Below, piece after piece: positions 17,076 through 25,075 of a DNA stretch of 34,446 nucleotides. The stretch lies in contig CAYVIN010000041.1 in assembly GCA_964451375.1 (NCBI GenBank), forward strand, positions 1 to 34,446. The letters run 5' to 3'. The notes below the pieces were generated by a model. The model was not told where the DNA came from. It made no database searches and saw only the letters and a list, made by a program, of their open reading frames with translations. The position numbers and the translations under genes were made by a program. How positions within the stretch are numbered: position 1 is the stretch's first letter; every line of letters begins with the position of its first letter. Source of the DNA: JAGXQV01 sp964451375. GTDB taxonomy: Bacteria > Pseudomonadota > Gammaproteobacteria > Burkholderiales > Sulfuricellaceae.

Positions 17076-18302
17076 GTGCAACCCGTAAACAAATCAGCCA
17101 AACTCAACAATGTCTGCTACGACATCCGTGGCCCGGTCATGGCGCGTTCCCGGCAGATGGAAGAAGAAGGCCACCGGATTATCAAGCTGAACATCGGCAA
17201 CCCCGCCTCGTTCGGTTTTGAGGCCCCGGAGGAAATCGTCCACGACGTGATCGTCAACCTGCCTAACGCCTCCGGTTATTCCGACTCGAAAGGCTTGTTC
17301 GCCGCGCGCAAGGCGATCATGCACGAAACCCAGCAGAAGAAAATCCGCGATGTGCAGATGGAAGACATCTACATCGGCAACGGCGTTTCCGAGTTGATCG
17401 TGATGGCCATGCAGGCGCTGCTCAACAACGGGGACGAAGTGCTGGTGCCTGCCCCTGATTATCCCTTGTGGACGGCGGCGGTGACCCTGGCAGGCGGCAC
17501 CCCGCGCCATTACCTGTGTGACGAGGGGGCCGGGTGGCTTCCCGATCTGGCCGATATCCGGGGAAAAATCACCCCGAATACCCGAGCGATTGTGATCATC
17601 AATCCCAACAATCCGACCGGTGCGTTGTATCCGGTCGAAGTGTTGCAGGAAATCGTCGAAATCGCCCGCCAGCACCAGTTGATCGTCTATGCCGACGAAA
17701 TCTACGACAAGGTGCTCTACGACGGCAACCAGCATACTTCCATCGCCTCACTGGCCGACGATGTACTGTTCATCACCTTTAACGGCCTGTCGAAAAATTA
17801 CCGCGCCGCCGGATATCGCGCCGGCTGGCTGGTGGTGTCGGGCGAGAAACGTCACGCAGGGGATTACATCGAGGGGCTGACCATGCTCGCGTCGATGCGC
17901 CTGTGCTCCAACGTGCCCGCGCAGTTCGCCATCCAGACCGCGCTGGGCGGGTATCAGAGCATCAAGGATTTGGTCGCGCCAAGTGGCCGTTTGTGCCGCC
18001 AGCGTGATCTCGCCTGGGCGATGTTGACCGCGATTCCCGGTGTTTCCTGCACCAAACCGCAAGGCGCGATGTATCTATTCCCGCGTCTCGATCCGAAAAT
18101 GTATCCGATTGACGATGACCAGCAGTTCATCCTTGACCTGCTGCTCGAAGAAAAGGTTCTGCTGGTGCAGGGCAGCGGCTTTAACTGGCCCAATCCCGAT
18201 CATTTCCGGGTGGTATTCCTGCCCAACGCAGACGACCTTACCGATGCCATCAACCGAATTGCCCGCTTTCTGGAAAATTACCGCAAGCGGCATGGAAATT
18301 GA
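17076..18302 (+). CDS. alaA: Alanine-synthesizing aminotransferase AlaA
   Basis: Cytoplasmic PLP aminotransferase of 408 residues, closely matching E. coli AlaA (glutamate-pyruvate aminotransferase). The PLP lysine is K240 in FNGLSKNYRAAG, the same number as in E. coli when GTG 17076 is the start, and the N-terminus QPVNKSAKL then aligns with the E. coli start. NPNNPTG (176-182) and YADEIYDKVLYD are intact. An in-frame GTG at 17040 overlaps the alaC stop and would add 12 residues; I prefer 17076, with GGAA a little far upstream. It follows alaC, so two alanine-forming enzymes are encoded in tandem. They share a fold but not close sequence, so this is not a recent duplication. Confidence 0.92.
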   Translation: MQPVNKSAKLNNVCYDIRGPVMARSRQMEEEGHRIIKLNIGNPASFGFEAPEEIVHDVIVNLPNASGYSDSKGLFAARKAIMHETQQKKIRDVQMEDIYIGNGVSELIVMAMQALLNNGDEVLVPAPDYPLWTAAVTLAGGTPRHYLCDEGAGWLPDLADIRGKITPNTRAIVIINPNNPTGALYPVEVLQEIVEIARQHQLIVYADEIYDKVLYDGNQHTSIASLADDVLFITFNGLSKNYRAAGYRAGWLVVSGEKRHAGDYIEGLTMLASMRLCSNVPAQFAIQTALGGYQSIKDLVAPSGRLCRQRDLAWAMLTAIPGVSCTKPQGAMYLFPRLDPKMYPIDDDQQFILDLLLEEKVLLVQGSGFNWPNPDHFRVVFLPNADDLTDAINRIARFLENYRKRHGN

Positions 18303-18312
18303 TTTTCAAGTA

Positions 18313-18367
18313 GAGAGTTAAGAGTCGAGAGTGGAGAGTGACAACGTACTCTCGACTCTTGACTCTC
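18313..18367 (+). repeat. 20-bp inverted repeat between alaA and hom
   Basis: Arms 18313-18332 and 18348-18367 pair over 20 bp with one G-U wobble, around a 15-base loop. The core AGAGTCGAGAGT / ACTCTCGACTCT is perfect, and further imperfect copies of the CTCTCGACT motif follow to about 18400. No run of T follows, so it is not a standard terminator. It could be an mRNA-processing stem, a protein-binding site or a dispersed repeat. Confidence 0.75.
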
Positions 18368-18411
18368 GACTCCCATGCAACCCAATTCAACTCTCAACTA
18401 GGCAATCTGTT

Positions 18412-19728
18412 ATGAAACCCATCAACGTAGGACTGTTAGGCCTGGGCACCGTCGGCGGCGGCACCCTTACCGTATTGCGTCGCAACGCCGGGGAAATCAC
18501 CCGCCGCGCCGGACGTGAGATCAATGTCGTCATGGCTGCGGTGCGCAATCTCGATAAAGCCCGCCAATTCGCCGGTAATGAACTGGAAATCACCACCGAT
18601 CCGTATGCCGTGGTCAACAACCCGGATATCGACATCGTGGTTGAACTCATCGGCGGGTACTCCCTGGCTTATGAATTGGTGATGACCGCCATCGCCAACG
18701 GTAAACACGTGGTGACCGCCAACAAGGCCCTGCTGGCCCTGCACGGCAACGAAATCTTTGCCGCAGCGCAGGCCAAGGGCGTGATGGTGGCGTTCGAAGC
18801 AGCGGTGGCCGGCGGCATCCCCATCATCAAGGCGTTGCGCGAAGGCCTGACCGCCAACCGCATCGAATGGATTGCCGGCATCATCAACGGCACCACCAAC
18901 TTCATCCTTACCGAAATGCGCGACAAGGGGCTGTCCTTCGACACCGTCCTGAAGCAGGCGCAGGAACTGGGTTACGCGGAAGCCGACCCGACCTTCGATA
19001 TCGAAGGCATCGACGCCGCCCACAAGCTGATGATCATGTCCGCCATCGGTTTCGGCATCCCCATGCAGTTCGACAAGGCCTACACCGAAGGGATCAGCAA
19101 ACTCACCAAGGAAGACATCCAGTACGCCGAAGAACTCGGTTACCGCATCAAGCTGCTGGGCATTACCAAGCGCACTGCTGCGGGTATCGAACTGCGTGTG
19201 CATCCGACGTTGATTCCCGCCAAACGCCTGATTGCCAATGTCGAAGGGGTGATGAACTCGGTGCTGGTGAAAGGCGACGCGGTCGGCGCGACCATGTACA
19301 CCGGACGCGGCGCCGGGGCCGAGCCGACTGCTTCCGCCGTGGTTGCCGATCTGGTGGACGTTACCCGCATGATGACCTCCGACCCGGAAAACCGCGTCCC
19401 GCATCTGGCCTTCCAGCCGGATGCGCTGTCCGACACGCCTATCCTCCCCATCGAGGAAGTGCGCACCTCGTATTACCTGCGTATGCGCGCCTTCGACAAG
19501 CCCGGTGTACTGGCCGACGTAACGCGCATCCTCGCCGACCTGGGTATTTCCATCGACGCGATGATCCAGAAAGAACCCTCGGAAGGCGAAGAACAGGTCA
19601 ACATCATCATGCTCACCCACGAGACGGTTGAAAAGAACATCAACGCCGCGATTGCCAAGATCGAAGCGCTGTCTACCACTGCCGGTGCGGTGACGCGCAT
19701 CCGTTTGGAAGAACTGGGATCGAACTAA
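18412..19728 (+). CDS. hom: Homoserine dehydrogenase
   Basis: Reduces aspartate semialdehyde to homoserine in the threonine, methionine and isoleucine pathway. The protein has 438 residues, the usual length of the monofunctional enzyme. The NAD(P)-binding start is VGLLGLGTVGGG. NKALLA, the family signature GIINGTTNFILTEM and the catalytic-region D and K residues are present. A C-terminal ACT domain (YYLRMRAFDKPGVLADV) suggests feedback control, by threonine in known relatives. The start ATG at 18412 gives MKPINVGLLG; an upstream in-frame ATG at 18331 would run through the inverted repeat. The stop codon abuts the thrC start with no gap, so the two are surely co-translated. Confidence 0.97.
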   Translation: MKPINVGLLGLGTVGGGTLTVLRRNAGEITRRAGREINVVMAAVRNLDKARQFAGNELEITTDPYAVVNNPDIDIVVELIGGYSLAYELVMTAIANGKHVVTANKALLALHGNEIFAAAQAKGVMVAFEAAVAGGIPIIKALREGLTANRIEWIAGIINGTTNFILTEMRDKGLSFDTVLKQAQELGYAEADPTFDIEGIDAAHKLMIMSAIGFGIPMQFDKAYTEGISKLTKEDIQYAEELGYRIKLLGITKRTAAGIELRVHPTLIPAKRLIANVEGVMNSVLVKGDAVGATMYTGRGAGAEPTASAVVADLVDVTRMMTSDPENRVPHLAFQPDALSDTPILPIEEVRTSYYLRMRAFDKPGVLADVTRILADLGISIDAMIQKEPSEGEEQVNIIMLTHETVEKNINAAIAKIEALSTTAGAVTRIRLEELGSN

Positions 19729-21135
19729 ATGAACTACCTCAGCACCCGTGGCGGGATGCCGCCCAAGACCTTCAGTGAAATCCTCCTTGGCGGCCTGTCG
19801 CCGGACGGCGGGCTGGTGATGCCGGAAAGTTATCCGCAGTTGAGCAAGGCCGATCTGGATGCCTGGCGCAAGCTTTCCTATCCCGAACTGGCGTTCGAGG
19901 TGATTTCGCGTTTTGCCGACGATATCCCGGCGGCTGACCTGAAAAAGATCATCGATGCCAGCTACACGGCGGAAATCTTCGGCAGCGCCGACATCACGCC
20001 GGTAAAGACCCTGGAGCCGGGGCTGCATATCCTGGAACTCTCCAACGGCCCGACCTTGGCGTTCAAGGATGTGGCGATGCAGTTCCTCGGCAACGTGTTC
20101 GAGTATGTACTGGCGAAGCAGAATGCCGAACTGAATATCCTCGGCGCAACCTCGGGGGATACCGGTAGTGCCGCCGAATACGCGATGCGCGGCAAGAAGG
20201 GGGTGCGGGTGTTCATGATGTCGCCGCACGGCAAGATGAGCCCGTTCCAGACCGCGCAAATGTATTCGCTGCAAGACCCGAATATCTTCAACATCGCCGC
20301 GACCGCGCCGTTCGACGATTGCCAGGACATCGTCAAGGCGGTGTCCAACGATCTGGCTTTCAAGGAAAAATACAAGATCGGCGCGGTGAATTCGATCAAC
20401 TGGGCGCGCGTCATCGCCCAGGTGGTGTATTACTTCAAGGGCTATTTCGCGGTCACGCAAAGCAACGACGAAACCGTGTCCTTCACCGTCCCGTCGGGCA
20501 ACTTCGGCAACGTCTGCGCTGGCCACATCGCCCGCCGGATGGGCCTGCCGATCGCCAAACTGGTGGTGGCGACCAACGAAAACGATGTGCTGGACGAGTT
20601 TTTCCGCACCGGGGTGTACCGCCCGCGTCCGCAGACCGTGCATACCAGCAGTCCGTCGATGGACATCACCAAGGCATCGAACTTCGAGCGTTTCGTGTTC
20701 GACCTGGTGGGGCGCGACCCTGCGGTTCTCAAGGGGCTGTGGGCGCAGATCGAAGTCCAAGGTTATTTCGACCTCAAGCAGACTGCATATTTTGCCAAGA
20801 TTGCCGATTACGGCTTCGTCTCCGGGGCGAGCAGCCATGCCGACCGACTGGCAACCATTCGCAACGTGTTCGAGCGTTATGGCGTAATGGTCGATACCCA
20901 CACCGCCGACGGCATCAAGGTGGCCGCCAGCTACCGGGAGGCCGGGATTCCCATGTTATGCCTGGAAACCGCGCTGCCTGCCAAGTTCGATGAAACCATC
21001 ATGGAGGCTCTGGGCCGCCATGCGCCACGCCCTGCCGGACTGGAAAATCTGGAATCGCTGCCGCAGCGTTTCGAGGTGATGGCGGCGGAGGTCGAGACGG
21101 TGAAGGCGTATATCGTGAAACACACCGGTGGCTGA
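19729..21135 (+). CDS. thrC: Threonine synthase
   Basis: PLP enzyme converting O-phosphohomoserine to threonine in the cytoplasm. The 468 residues fit the longer ThrC type. The N-terminus MNYLSTRG and LSPDGGL are typical, the PLP lysine is K113 in LAFKDVAMQFLG, and the phosphate-binding GATSGDTGSAAEY loop is present. SVNSINWARV-type and VPSGNFGN stretches are conserved. It begins on the base right after the hom stop codon. A strong terminator follows 17 bp after its stop, marking the end of this operon. Homoserine kinase (thrB) is not in the window. Confidence 0.97.
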   Translation: MNYLSTRGGMPPKTFSEILLGGLSPDGGLVMPESYPQLSKADLDAWRKLSYPELAFEVISRFADDIPAADLKKIIDASYTAEIFGSADITPVKTLEPGLHILELSNGPTLAFKDVAMQFLGNVFEYVLAKQNAELNILGATSGDTGSAAEYAMRGKKGVRVFMMSPHGKMSPFQTAQMYSLQDPNIFNIAATAPFDDCQDIVKAVSNDLAFKEKYKIGAVNSINWARVIAQVVYYFKGYFAVTQSNDETVSFTVPSGNFGNVCAGHIARRMGLPIAKLVVATNENDVLDEFFRTGVYRPRPQTVHTSSPSMDITKASNFERFVFDLVGRDPAVLKGLWAQIEVQGYFDLKQTAYFAKIADYGFVSGASSHADRLATIRNVFERYGVMVDTHTADGIKVAASYREAGIPMLCLETALPAKFDETIMEALGRHAPRPAGLENLESLPQRFEVMAAEVETVKAYIVKHTGG

Positions 21136-21152
21136 TTCTTCCGGCGGAATTC

Positions 21153-21190
21153 GATAAAACAAAGGCCCCGAAAGGGGCCTTTGTTTTATC
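21153..21190. terminator. Bidirectional rho-independent terminator
   Basis: A perfect 17-bp stem (21153-21169 and 21174-21190) with a GAAA tetraloop has a GGCCCC core and A/T-rich outer ends, so it reads as a terminator on both strands. It serves thrC on the plus strand and the PilZ gene on the minus strand, whose stop codon overlaps it by two bases. Confidence 0.95.
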
Positions 21191-21686
21191 AGGGAATGGG
21201 GTGCTGGCGGGCTTTGAGGTGGCTTTCCAGAAACGGTTTATCCTCTTTTTTGACGAATTCCTTGAATTCCACACCGGCGCGAAACTTGTGCGCCGAGCCG
21301 TCGTAGACGGTATGAATCATCCGGCATTTGACTTCCAGCACCCGAAATCCGCCCTTGAAAGACTGATTGGGAATCTGGAGCAGCACCGTAAAGGCTTCGT
21401 CGATGTAGATGTTGTGTTCGAGCAGGATGGAGACGCCGCCGATTGAAACATCCTTGGTGACTCCGTGGTGGATACTTTCGCCATCCGGGTTGCGATGTAC
21501 GATGGCGGCGCGCCATTTGGCGTGGTAACGAATGTATTCGCGGCGATCCGAATAATCCGGCTTTTTGATCTGGGAAGGCAGGGCCTTTTCAGGCTTGTTT
21601 TCCTGTTTCTTTTCCTGCTTTTTTTCCTTGCTGTTCTCCAGCAGGGAAGAAACCAGACTTTCAATTGAAGGCTTGTCGTCGGACAT
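21189..21686 (-). CDS. PilZ-domain protein (probable c-di-GMP receptor)
   Basis: Cytoplasmic protein of 165 residues. The N-terminal ~45 residues are Lys/Glu-rich and probably disordered or helical. The PilZ domain follows, with the RxxxR motif at R49-R53 (RREYIR) and the D/NxSxxG motif at 79-84 (DVSIGG), the two elements that bind c-di-GMP in PilZ proteins. Both are intact, so ligand binding is likely. The output is unknown; PilZ proteins often adjust motility, pili or exopolysaccharide. It is divergent from the REC-TPR gene, with 117 bp between. The ribosome site before the ATG is weak. Confidence 0.92.
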   Translation of the reverse strand: MSDDKPSIESLVSSLLENSKEKKQEKKQENKPEKALPSQIKKPDYSDRREYIRYHAKWRAAIVHRNPDGESIHHGVTKDVSIGGVSILLEHNIYIDEAFTVLLQIPNQSFKGGFRVLEVKCRMIHTVYDGSAHKFRAGVEFKEFVKKEDKPFLESHLKARQHPIP

Positions 21687-21803
21687 AAGTTAAGAGTTTC
21701 TGGGGGTGATTATTTTCGGTGAAAACTGAGGACAAGCGAATAATGCGGGGCTATCTGCTAGAATTCCTCCAATTTCATCATTCTAATCGATTAGGCTCCC
21801 TGA

Positions 21804-23402
21804 ATGTATTTAAAAGGCAAGAAAGCTCTGGTAATCGATGATCTGGTGGGGATGCGTTCATCCTTGCGCACCACGATAGGATCACTAGGCATCGAGCATT
21901 GCGACATGGCTTCCAGCGCCCGCGAGGCCGTGGAAAAGATGCGTGCCCGGTTCTACGATTTGATCCTGTGCGACTATTATCTGGGCGATGACACCGATGG
22001 TCAGCAATTGCTGGAACTGGTGCGCCGCACCAAAATCATCAGTCATAAGTCCTTGTTTGTGATTGTTACTGCCGAACGCAGCCAGGATCGTATCGTGGCC
22101 GCAGCCGATTTCCTTCCCGATGATTACCTGGTCAAGCCGTTTACCGCCGAGGTGCTGGGCAAACGGGTGGTCAGTTTGAGCGAGCGCAAGGATTATTTTC
22201 ACGACGTTTACGTCGCGCTGGACGATGATCATCTCGAAGTAGCCCTGAAAAACGTCGAGCCGCTAATCGAAAACAAAAATAAATACTGGGTGGACGCGAT
22301 GCGCCTGAAGGGCAATACGCTGCTCAAAATGGAGCGGTTTGCCGAGGCGCTCAAAGTTTTCGACGAAATTCTCGCGCTCAAGGACATTCCCTGGGCCACC
22401 ATGGGCAAGGCCAAGGCCTTGAAAGGGTTGGGTGAAATGGAGCAAGGCCAGTATCTGCTGGCGGGCCTGCTTGGTGAACACAGCGAATATCTGGCGGGAT
22501 ACGACATGCTGGCCGAGTTGATTGCCGAAAAAGGCGACAAGGCGACCGCCCAGAAACTTCTGGAAAAAGCGCTTGATGTTGCGCCGGTGATGCACCGCCA
22601 GAAATCCGTCGGGCGTTTGGCGCTGGAGAGCGGCGACCTCGACAAGGCCCAGAAATTCCTCGGTGAAGTGGTGGAGCGGGGGCGTTATTCCTTCTTTAAG
22701 GAACCCGAGGACTACACGATGCTGTCCGCCGTCCATATCGAAAAAGGCGATACCGAAGAAGCGCGGGCGGTGCTTGATCTGGTTGGGCAACGTTTCAAGG
22801 AATCCCCGGAAATCAAGACCCAGGTCGGGATGTTCAAGGCCATGTCCTGGCATAAGGAGGGCAAACCCGAGCAGGCCAAGGCCTTGCTTGCGCCGCTGCT
22901 GGCCGATACCCAGAACTTGCCGACCAACGTCAAACTGGATCTCGCCAAGGCCAGCTTCCTGATTGGCGACCGCGAATCCGGCGAACGGCTGGTTCAGGAG
23001 GTGATCCGCAGCAACCATGACAACGTTGCCCTGAAAGACCGCGCCGTCAAGATGATGGAAGGCGTTGGTATGGCCGAAGGCGCGAAGGAACTGGTTTCCC
23101 GGGCAGCCGAAGAGGTGGTGGTGCTGAACAACCAGGGCGTGTTGCTGGCGCGCGAAGGCAAGCTGGAAGAAGCTGTGACATTGCTGGTCGATGCGGTAAC
23201 CCATCTGCCGAACAACGTCACCATCCTGCTCAATGCGGCATCGGTGATGATTCTGAATTTGCGAAAAAACGGCAGGAAACCGGAAATGCTGGCGTTGGTG
23301 GACAGTTATCTGGCGCGCGCCGCCGCCCTCGCGCCGCATCACAAGAGCCTGGGTCAGGCGCGTGATTTGCGCCGCCAGCTCGAAGGTGCGGGGAATGCCT
23401 GA
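21804..23402 (+). CDS. Response regulator with TPR-repeat output domain
   Basis: Soluble regulator of 532 residues. The N-terminal receiver (1-125) has the acidic pocket D12/D13, phospho-acceptor D57 (LILCDYYLGDD), T89 and K111 (LVKPF). The rest is about ten helix pairs of TPR type, for example RLKGNTLLKMERFAEALKVF and NNQGVLLAREGKLEEAVTLL. There is no DNA-binding or enzymatic domain, so the output is probably a regulated protein-protein contact. Its last eight bases overlap the start of the kinase gene that follows, which is probably its partner. Related REC-TPR proteins are known in Vibrio and Pseudomonas, but the target here is unknown. Confidence 0.92.
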   Translation: MYLKGKKALVIDDLVGMRSSLRTTIGSLGIEHCDMASSAREAVEKMRARFYDLILCDYYLGDDTDGQQLLELVRRTKIISHKSLFVIVTAERSQDRIVAAADFLPDDYLVKPFTAEVLGKRVVSLSERKDYFHDVYVALDDDHLEVALKNVEPLIENKNKYWVDAMRLKGNTLLKMERFAEALKVFDEILALKDIPWATMGKAKALKGLGEMEQGQYLLAGLLGEHSEYLAGYDMLAELIAEKGDKATAQKLLEKALDVAPVMHRQKSVGRLALESGDLDKAQKFLGEVVERGRYSFFKEPEDYTMLSAVHIEKGDTEEARAVLDLVGQRFKESPEIKTQVGMFKAMSWHKEGKPEQAKALLAPLLADTQNLPTNVKLDLAKASFLIGDRESGERLVQEVIRSNHDNVALKDRAVKMMEGVGMAEGAKELVSRAAEEVVVLNNQGVLLAREGKLEEAVTLLVDAVTHLPNNVTILLNAASVMILNLRKNGRKPEMLALVDSYLARAAALAPHHKSLGQARDLRRQLEGAGNA

Positions 23403-24030
23403 ACTGCGTTTTGAGACGGTGATGGCTGTTGCCGTACATGAAGTGAAGAATATGCTGGGTGAGTTGTCGCTGAACCTGGCGAGTTATTACCGCGAGCATC
23501 CCGATGAGCCGGTCGGCAAGATGCACACCCTGGCGCAGGTGATGCAAAATCGCCTGATTCAGATTCTGATTCTCCAGAAGGCTGGTAACCAGTCCCTTTC
23601 CGTCGATGCGCAGGCCTGTAATCCCGGAGAATTTCTCGATGAGGTGAGCGCCGAGATACGTTTGGGCTTGCCTGCCGGAATTGTTCTGGAAGTGTCGAAC
23701 GAGGCCGAGAATGTTCCGTTCTGGTTTATGGATCGTTATCTGGTGTCACAGGTGCTGGTGAATGCCGTTCACAATGCCGGGAAATTTGCCCGTAGCCGGA
23801 TTGAAATGGGGTGCCGCGAGGATGCCGGCGGATTGGCCTTTTTTGTTCACGACGATGGGCCGGGATACCCCGATCTGCCGGGCTTCCGTGCCGAGTTGGA
23901 AAGCGCCGCTGATAAGCGCGGCACCGGCCTGGGGCTGTTGTTCTGCGACCATATCGCACTTGCCCACGGCGGGCGGGTCGTGCGGCGTAACGCCGGGGGC
24001 GCGGAATTCACCCTGTGGTTGCCCAAATAA
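23395..24030 (+). CDS. Small soluble histidine kinase
   Basis: Sensor-less kinase of 211 residues. The H-box is right at the N-terminus: H15 in VAVHEVKNMLG. The ATPase domain has N-box VLVNAVHNAGKFA, G1 HDDGPGYPD and G2 KRGTGLGLLFCDHIA, so the catalytic parts look complete. There is no membrane helix or input domain, so its input must come from another protein. ATG 23395 lies inside the last codons of the REC-TPR gene (ATGCCTGA overlap), which implies coupled translation and a shared pathway. A start 11 codons further upstream would add residues with no conserved features. Confidence 0.9.
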   Translation: MPELRFETVMAVAVHEVKNMLGELSLNLASYYREHPDEPVGKMHTLAQVMQNRLIQILILQKAGNQSLSVDAQACNPGEFLDEVSAEIRLGLPAGIVLEVSNEAENVPFWFMDRYLVSQVLVNAVHNAGKFARSRIEMGCREDAGGLAFFVHDDGPGYPDLPGFRAELESAADKRGTGLGLLFCDHIALAHGGRVVRRNAGGAEFTLWLPK

Positions 24031-24044
24031 GGTCGTGAGCGGCG

Positions 24045-24956
24045 TTACTTTCCCAGCGCCTTGAGCGGGTCGCCCGCCAATTCCCCGAGTTTTTTCCCCT
24101 CCAGTTTTTGCAATACTTCGGAGGAGACGTTGAAGGTGGCTAGCAATGCTTTTTCCAGTGGTGCGCCGAGTTGCAGAGCCTTGTCGAGATTGAAGCGGGT
24201 GCGCTCGGGTAGTGTCGATTTTCCGTTGACCACGCCGATAGCCCAGGGATAACGGGCAAAATCCTGCGGTGCGGATGCGTTCAACTTGGCGGCGAGTGGG
24301 CCGAAACGCTGGTAGTCGCTGTAGGTTGCCGAGTCATCGAGTTTGAGCAGCGCCAGACGGTTTTGATCCCATTTCGTCTGGGTGGTTTGTTGCAGCGCCG
24401 CCCATTCGGCGCGCAGGGTGTCGAGGATGTGGTGGAATATCCGCTTTTTCTGCGGCGATTCCATATCCAGTCCCTTGATGATCCAGCGCAGATTCCAGAT
24501 CGCCACGTCGTTCCACTCGAAAGGCGCTTTGCCGCCGTCCAGCGGGTAGTCTTCCAGCGTGAGATTGAGGCGGTACATTTTCTGGAAATAGACCGGCAGG
24601 GATTTTTCATCAAGATCGATATCCCGCTTGAGATGCCCGAGGATCAGATGGAAATCGCTGTCTTCGAATGGCCGCCGGTCGTTGCAGCGAAAACTCAACG
24701 TGCGCCCTTCGGCGTCTTCGACAAAGCCATAAAACGGCACTGGCCCAAGCGGCATCCGCCGCCCGTCGGGAAGTGGGTCGCCCGGCTCAACGGGGCCTAA
24801 CCAGGCGGTGGTGACGCCGTCGCCGTGATATTCCGAAAAATGCGGGTTACCCTGCCATTTTTCATAACTGTAGGCGATGTCCTCCAACAGGACTTTTTTG
24901 GCGATGCCCAATTCTTCGATACACATGCGAAGGAAAATTTCAGTATTGCTGCTCAT
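24045..24956 (-). CDS. Conserved-looking hypothetical protein
   Basis: I do not recognise this 303-residue protein. It is soluble, without a signal peptide or membrane helix, rich in aromatic residues and charged helices, and coded with the same base use as its neighbours over its full length. Stretches such as EDIAYSYEKWQG, WNDVAIWNLRWIIKGLDM and a C-terminal helical half with NVSSEVLQKLEGKKLGELAGD could serve as search anchors. ATG 24956 (MSSNTEIF) gives a compact start. An in-frame ATG at 25001 adds 15 residues, and neither has a clear ribosome site. Its 3' end is 14 bp from the kinase stop, converging. It is divergent from the AEC transporter gene. Confidence 0.75.
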   Translation of the reverse strand: MSSNTEIFLRMCIEELGIAKKVLLEDIAYSYEKWQGNPHFSEYHGDGVTTAWLGPVEPGDPLPDGRRMPLGPVPFYGFVEDAEGRTLSFRCNDRRPFEDSDFHLILGHLKRDIDLDEKSLPVYFQKMYRLNLTLEDYPLDGGKAPFEWNDVAIWNLRWIIKGLDMESPQKKRIFHHILDTLRAEWAALQQTTQTKWDQNRLALLKLDDSATYSDYQRFGPLAAKLNASAPQDFARYPWAIGVVNGKSTLPERTRFNLDKALQLGAPLEKALLATFNVSSEVLQKLEGKKLGELAGDPLKALGK

Positions 24957-25041
24957 GGCCGGACAGAAATGAATATGAAGATAGGCTGAATCATAATTCA
25001 TTTGTCATGCTTGTGGGCGAACTCCGTGTATCCCGCAACGC

Positions 25042-25047
25042 TATAAT
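25042..25047 (+). promoter_or_regulatory. Candidate -10 box for the AEC transporter
   Basis: A perfect TATAAT lies 28 bases before ATG 25076 in the context CGCTATAATGGCG. The -35 region is weak. Its position argues against an earlier in-frame start at 25007. Confidence 0.45.
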
Positions 25048-25075
25048 GGCGGGGTTCCCAACCTCTTTCAGCGCC

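Noticed and set aside
18436..20901. 821-codon open frame on the minus strand
   Set aside because: It lies entirely antisense to hom and thrC, both certain. Its product is a His/Asp/Arg/Gly-rich mirror with no family features, caused by GC-biased codon use on the true strand.
22263..23342. 359-codon minus-strand frame
   Set aside because: Antisense of the REC-TPR gene; His/Gln/Gly-rich mirror composition.
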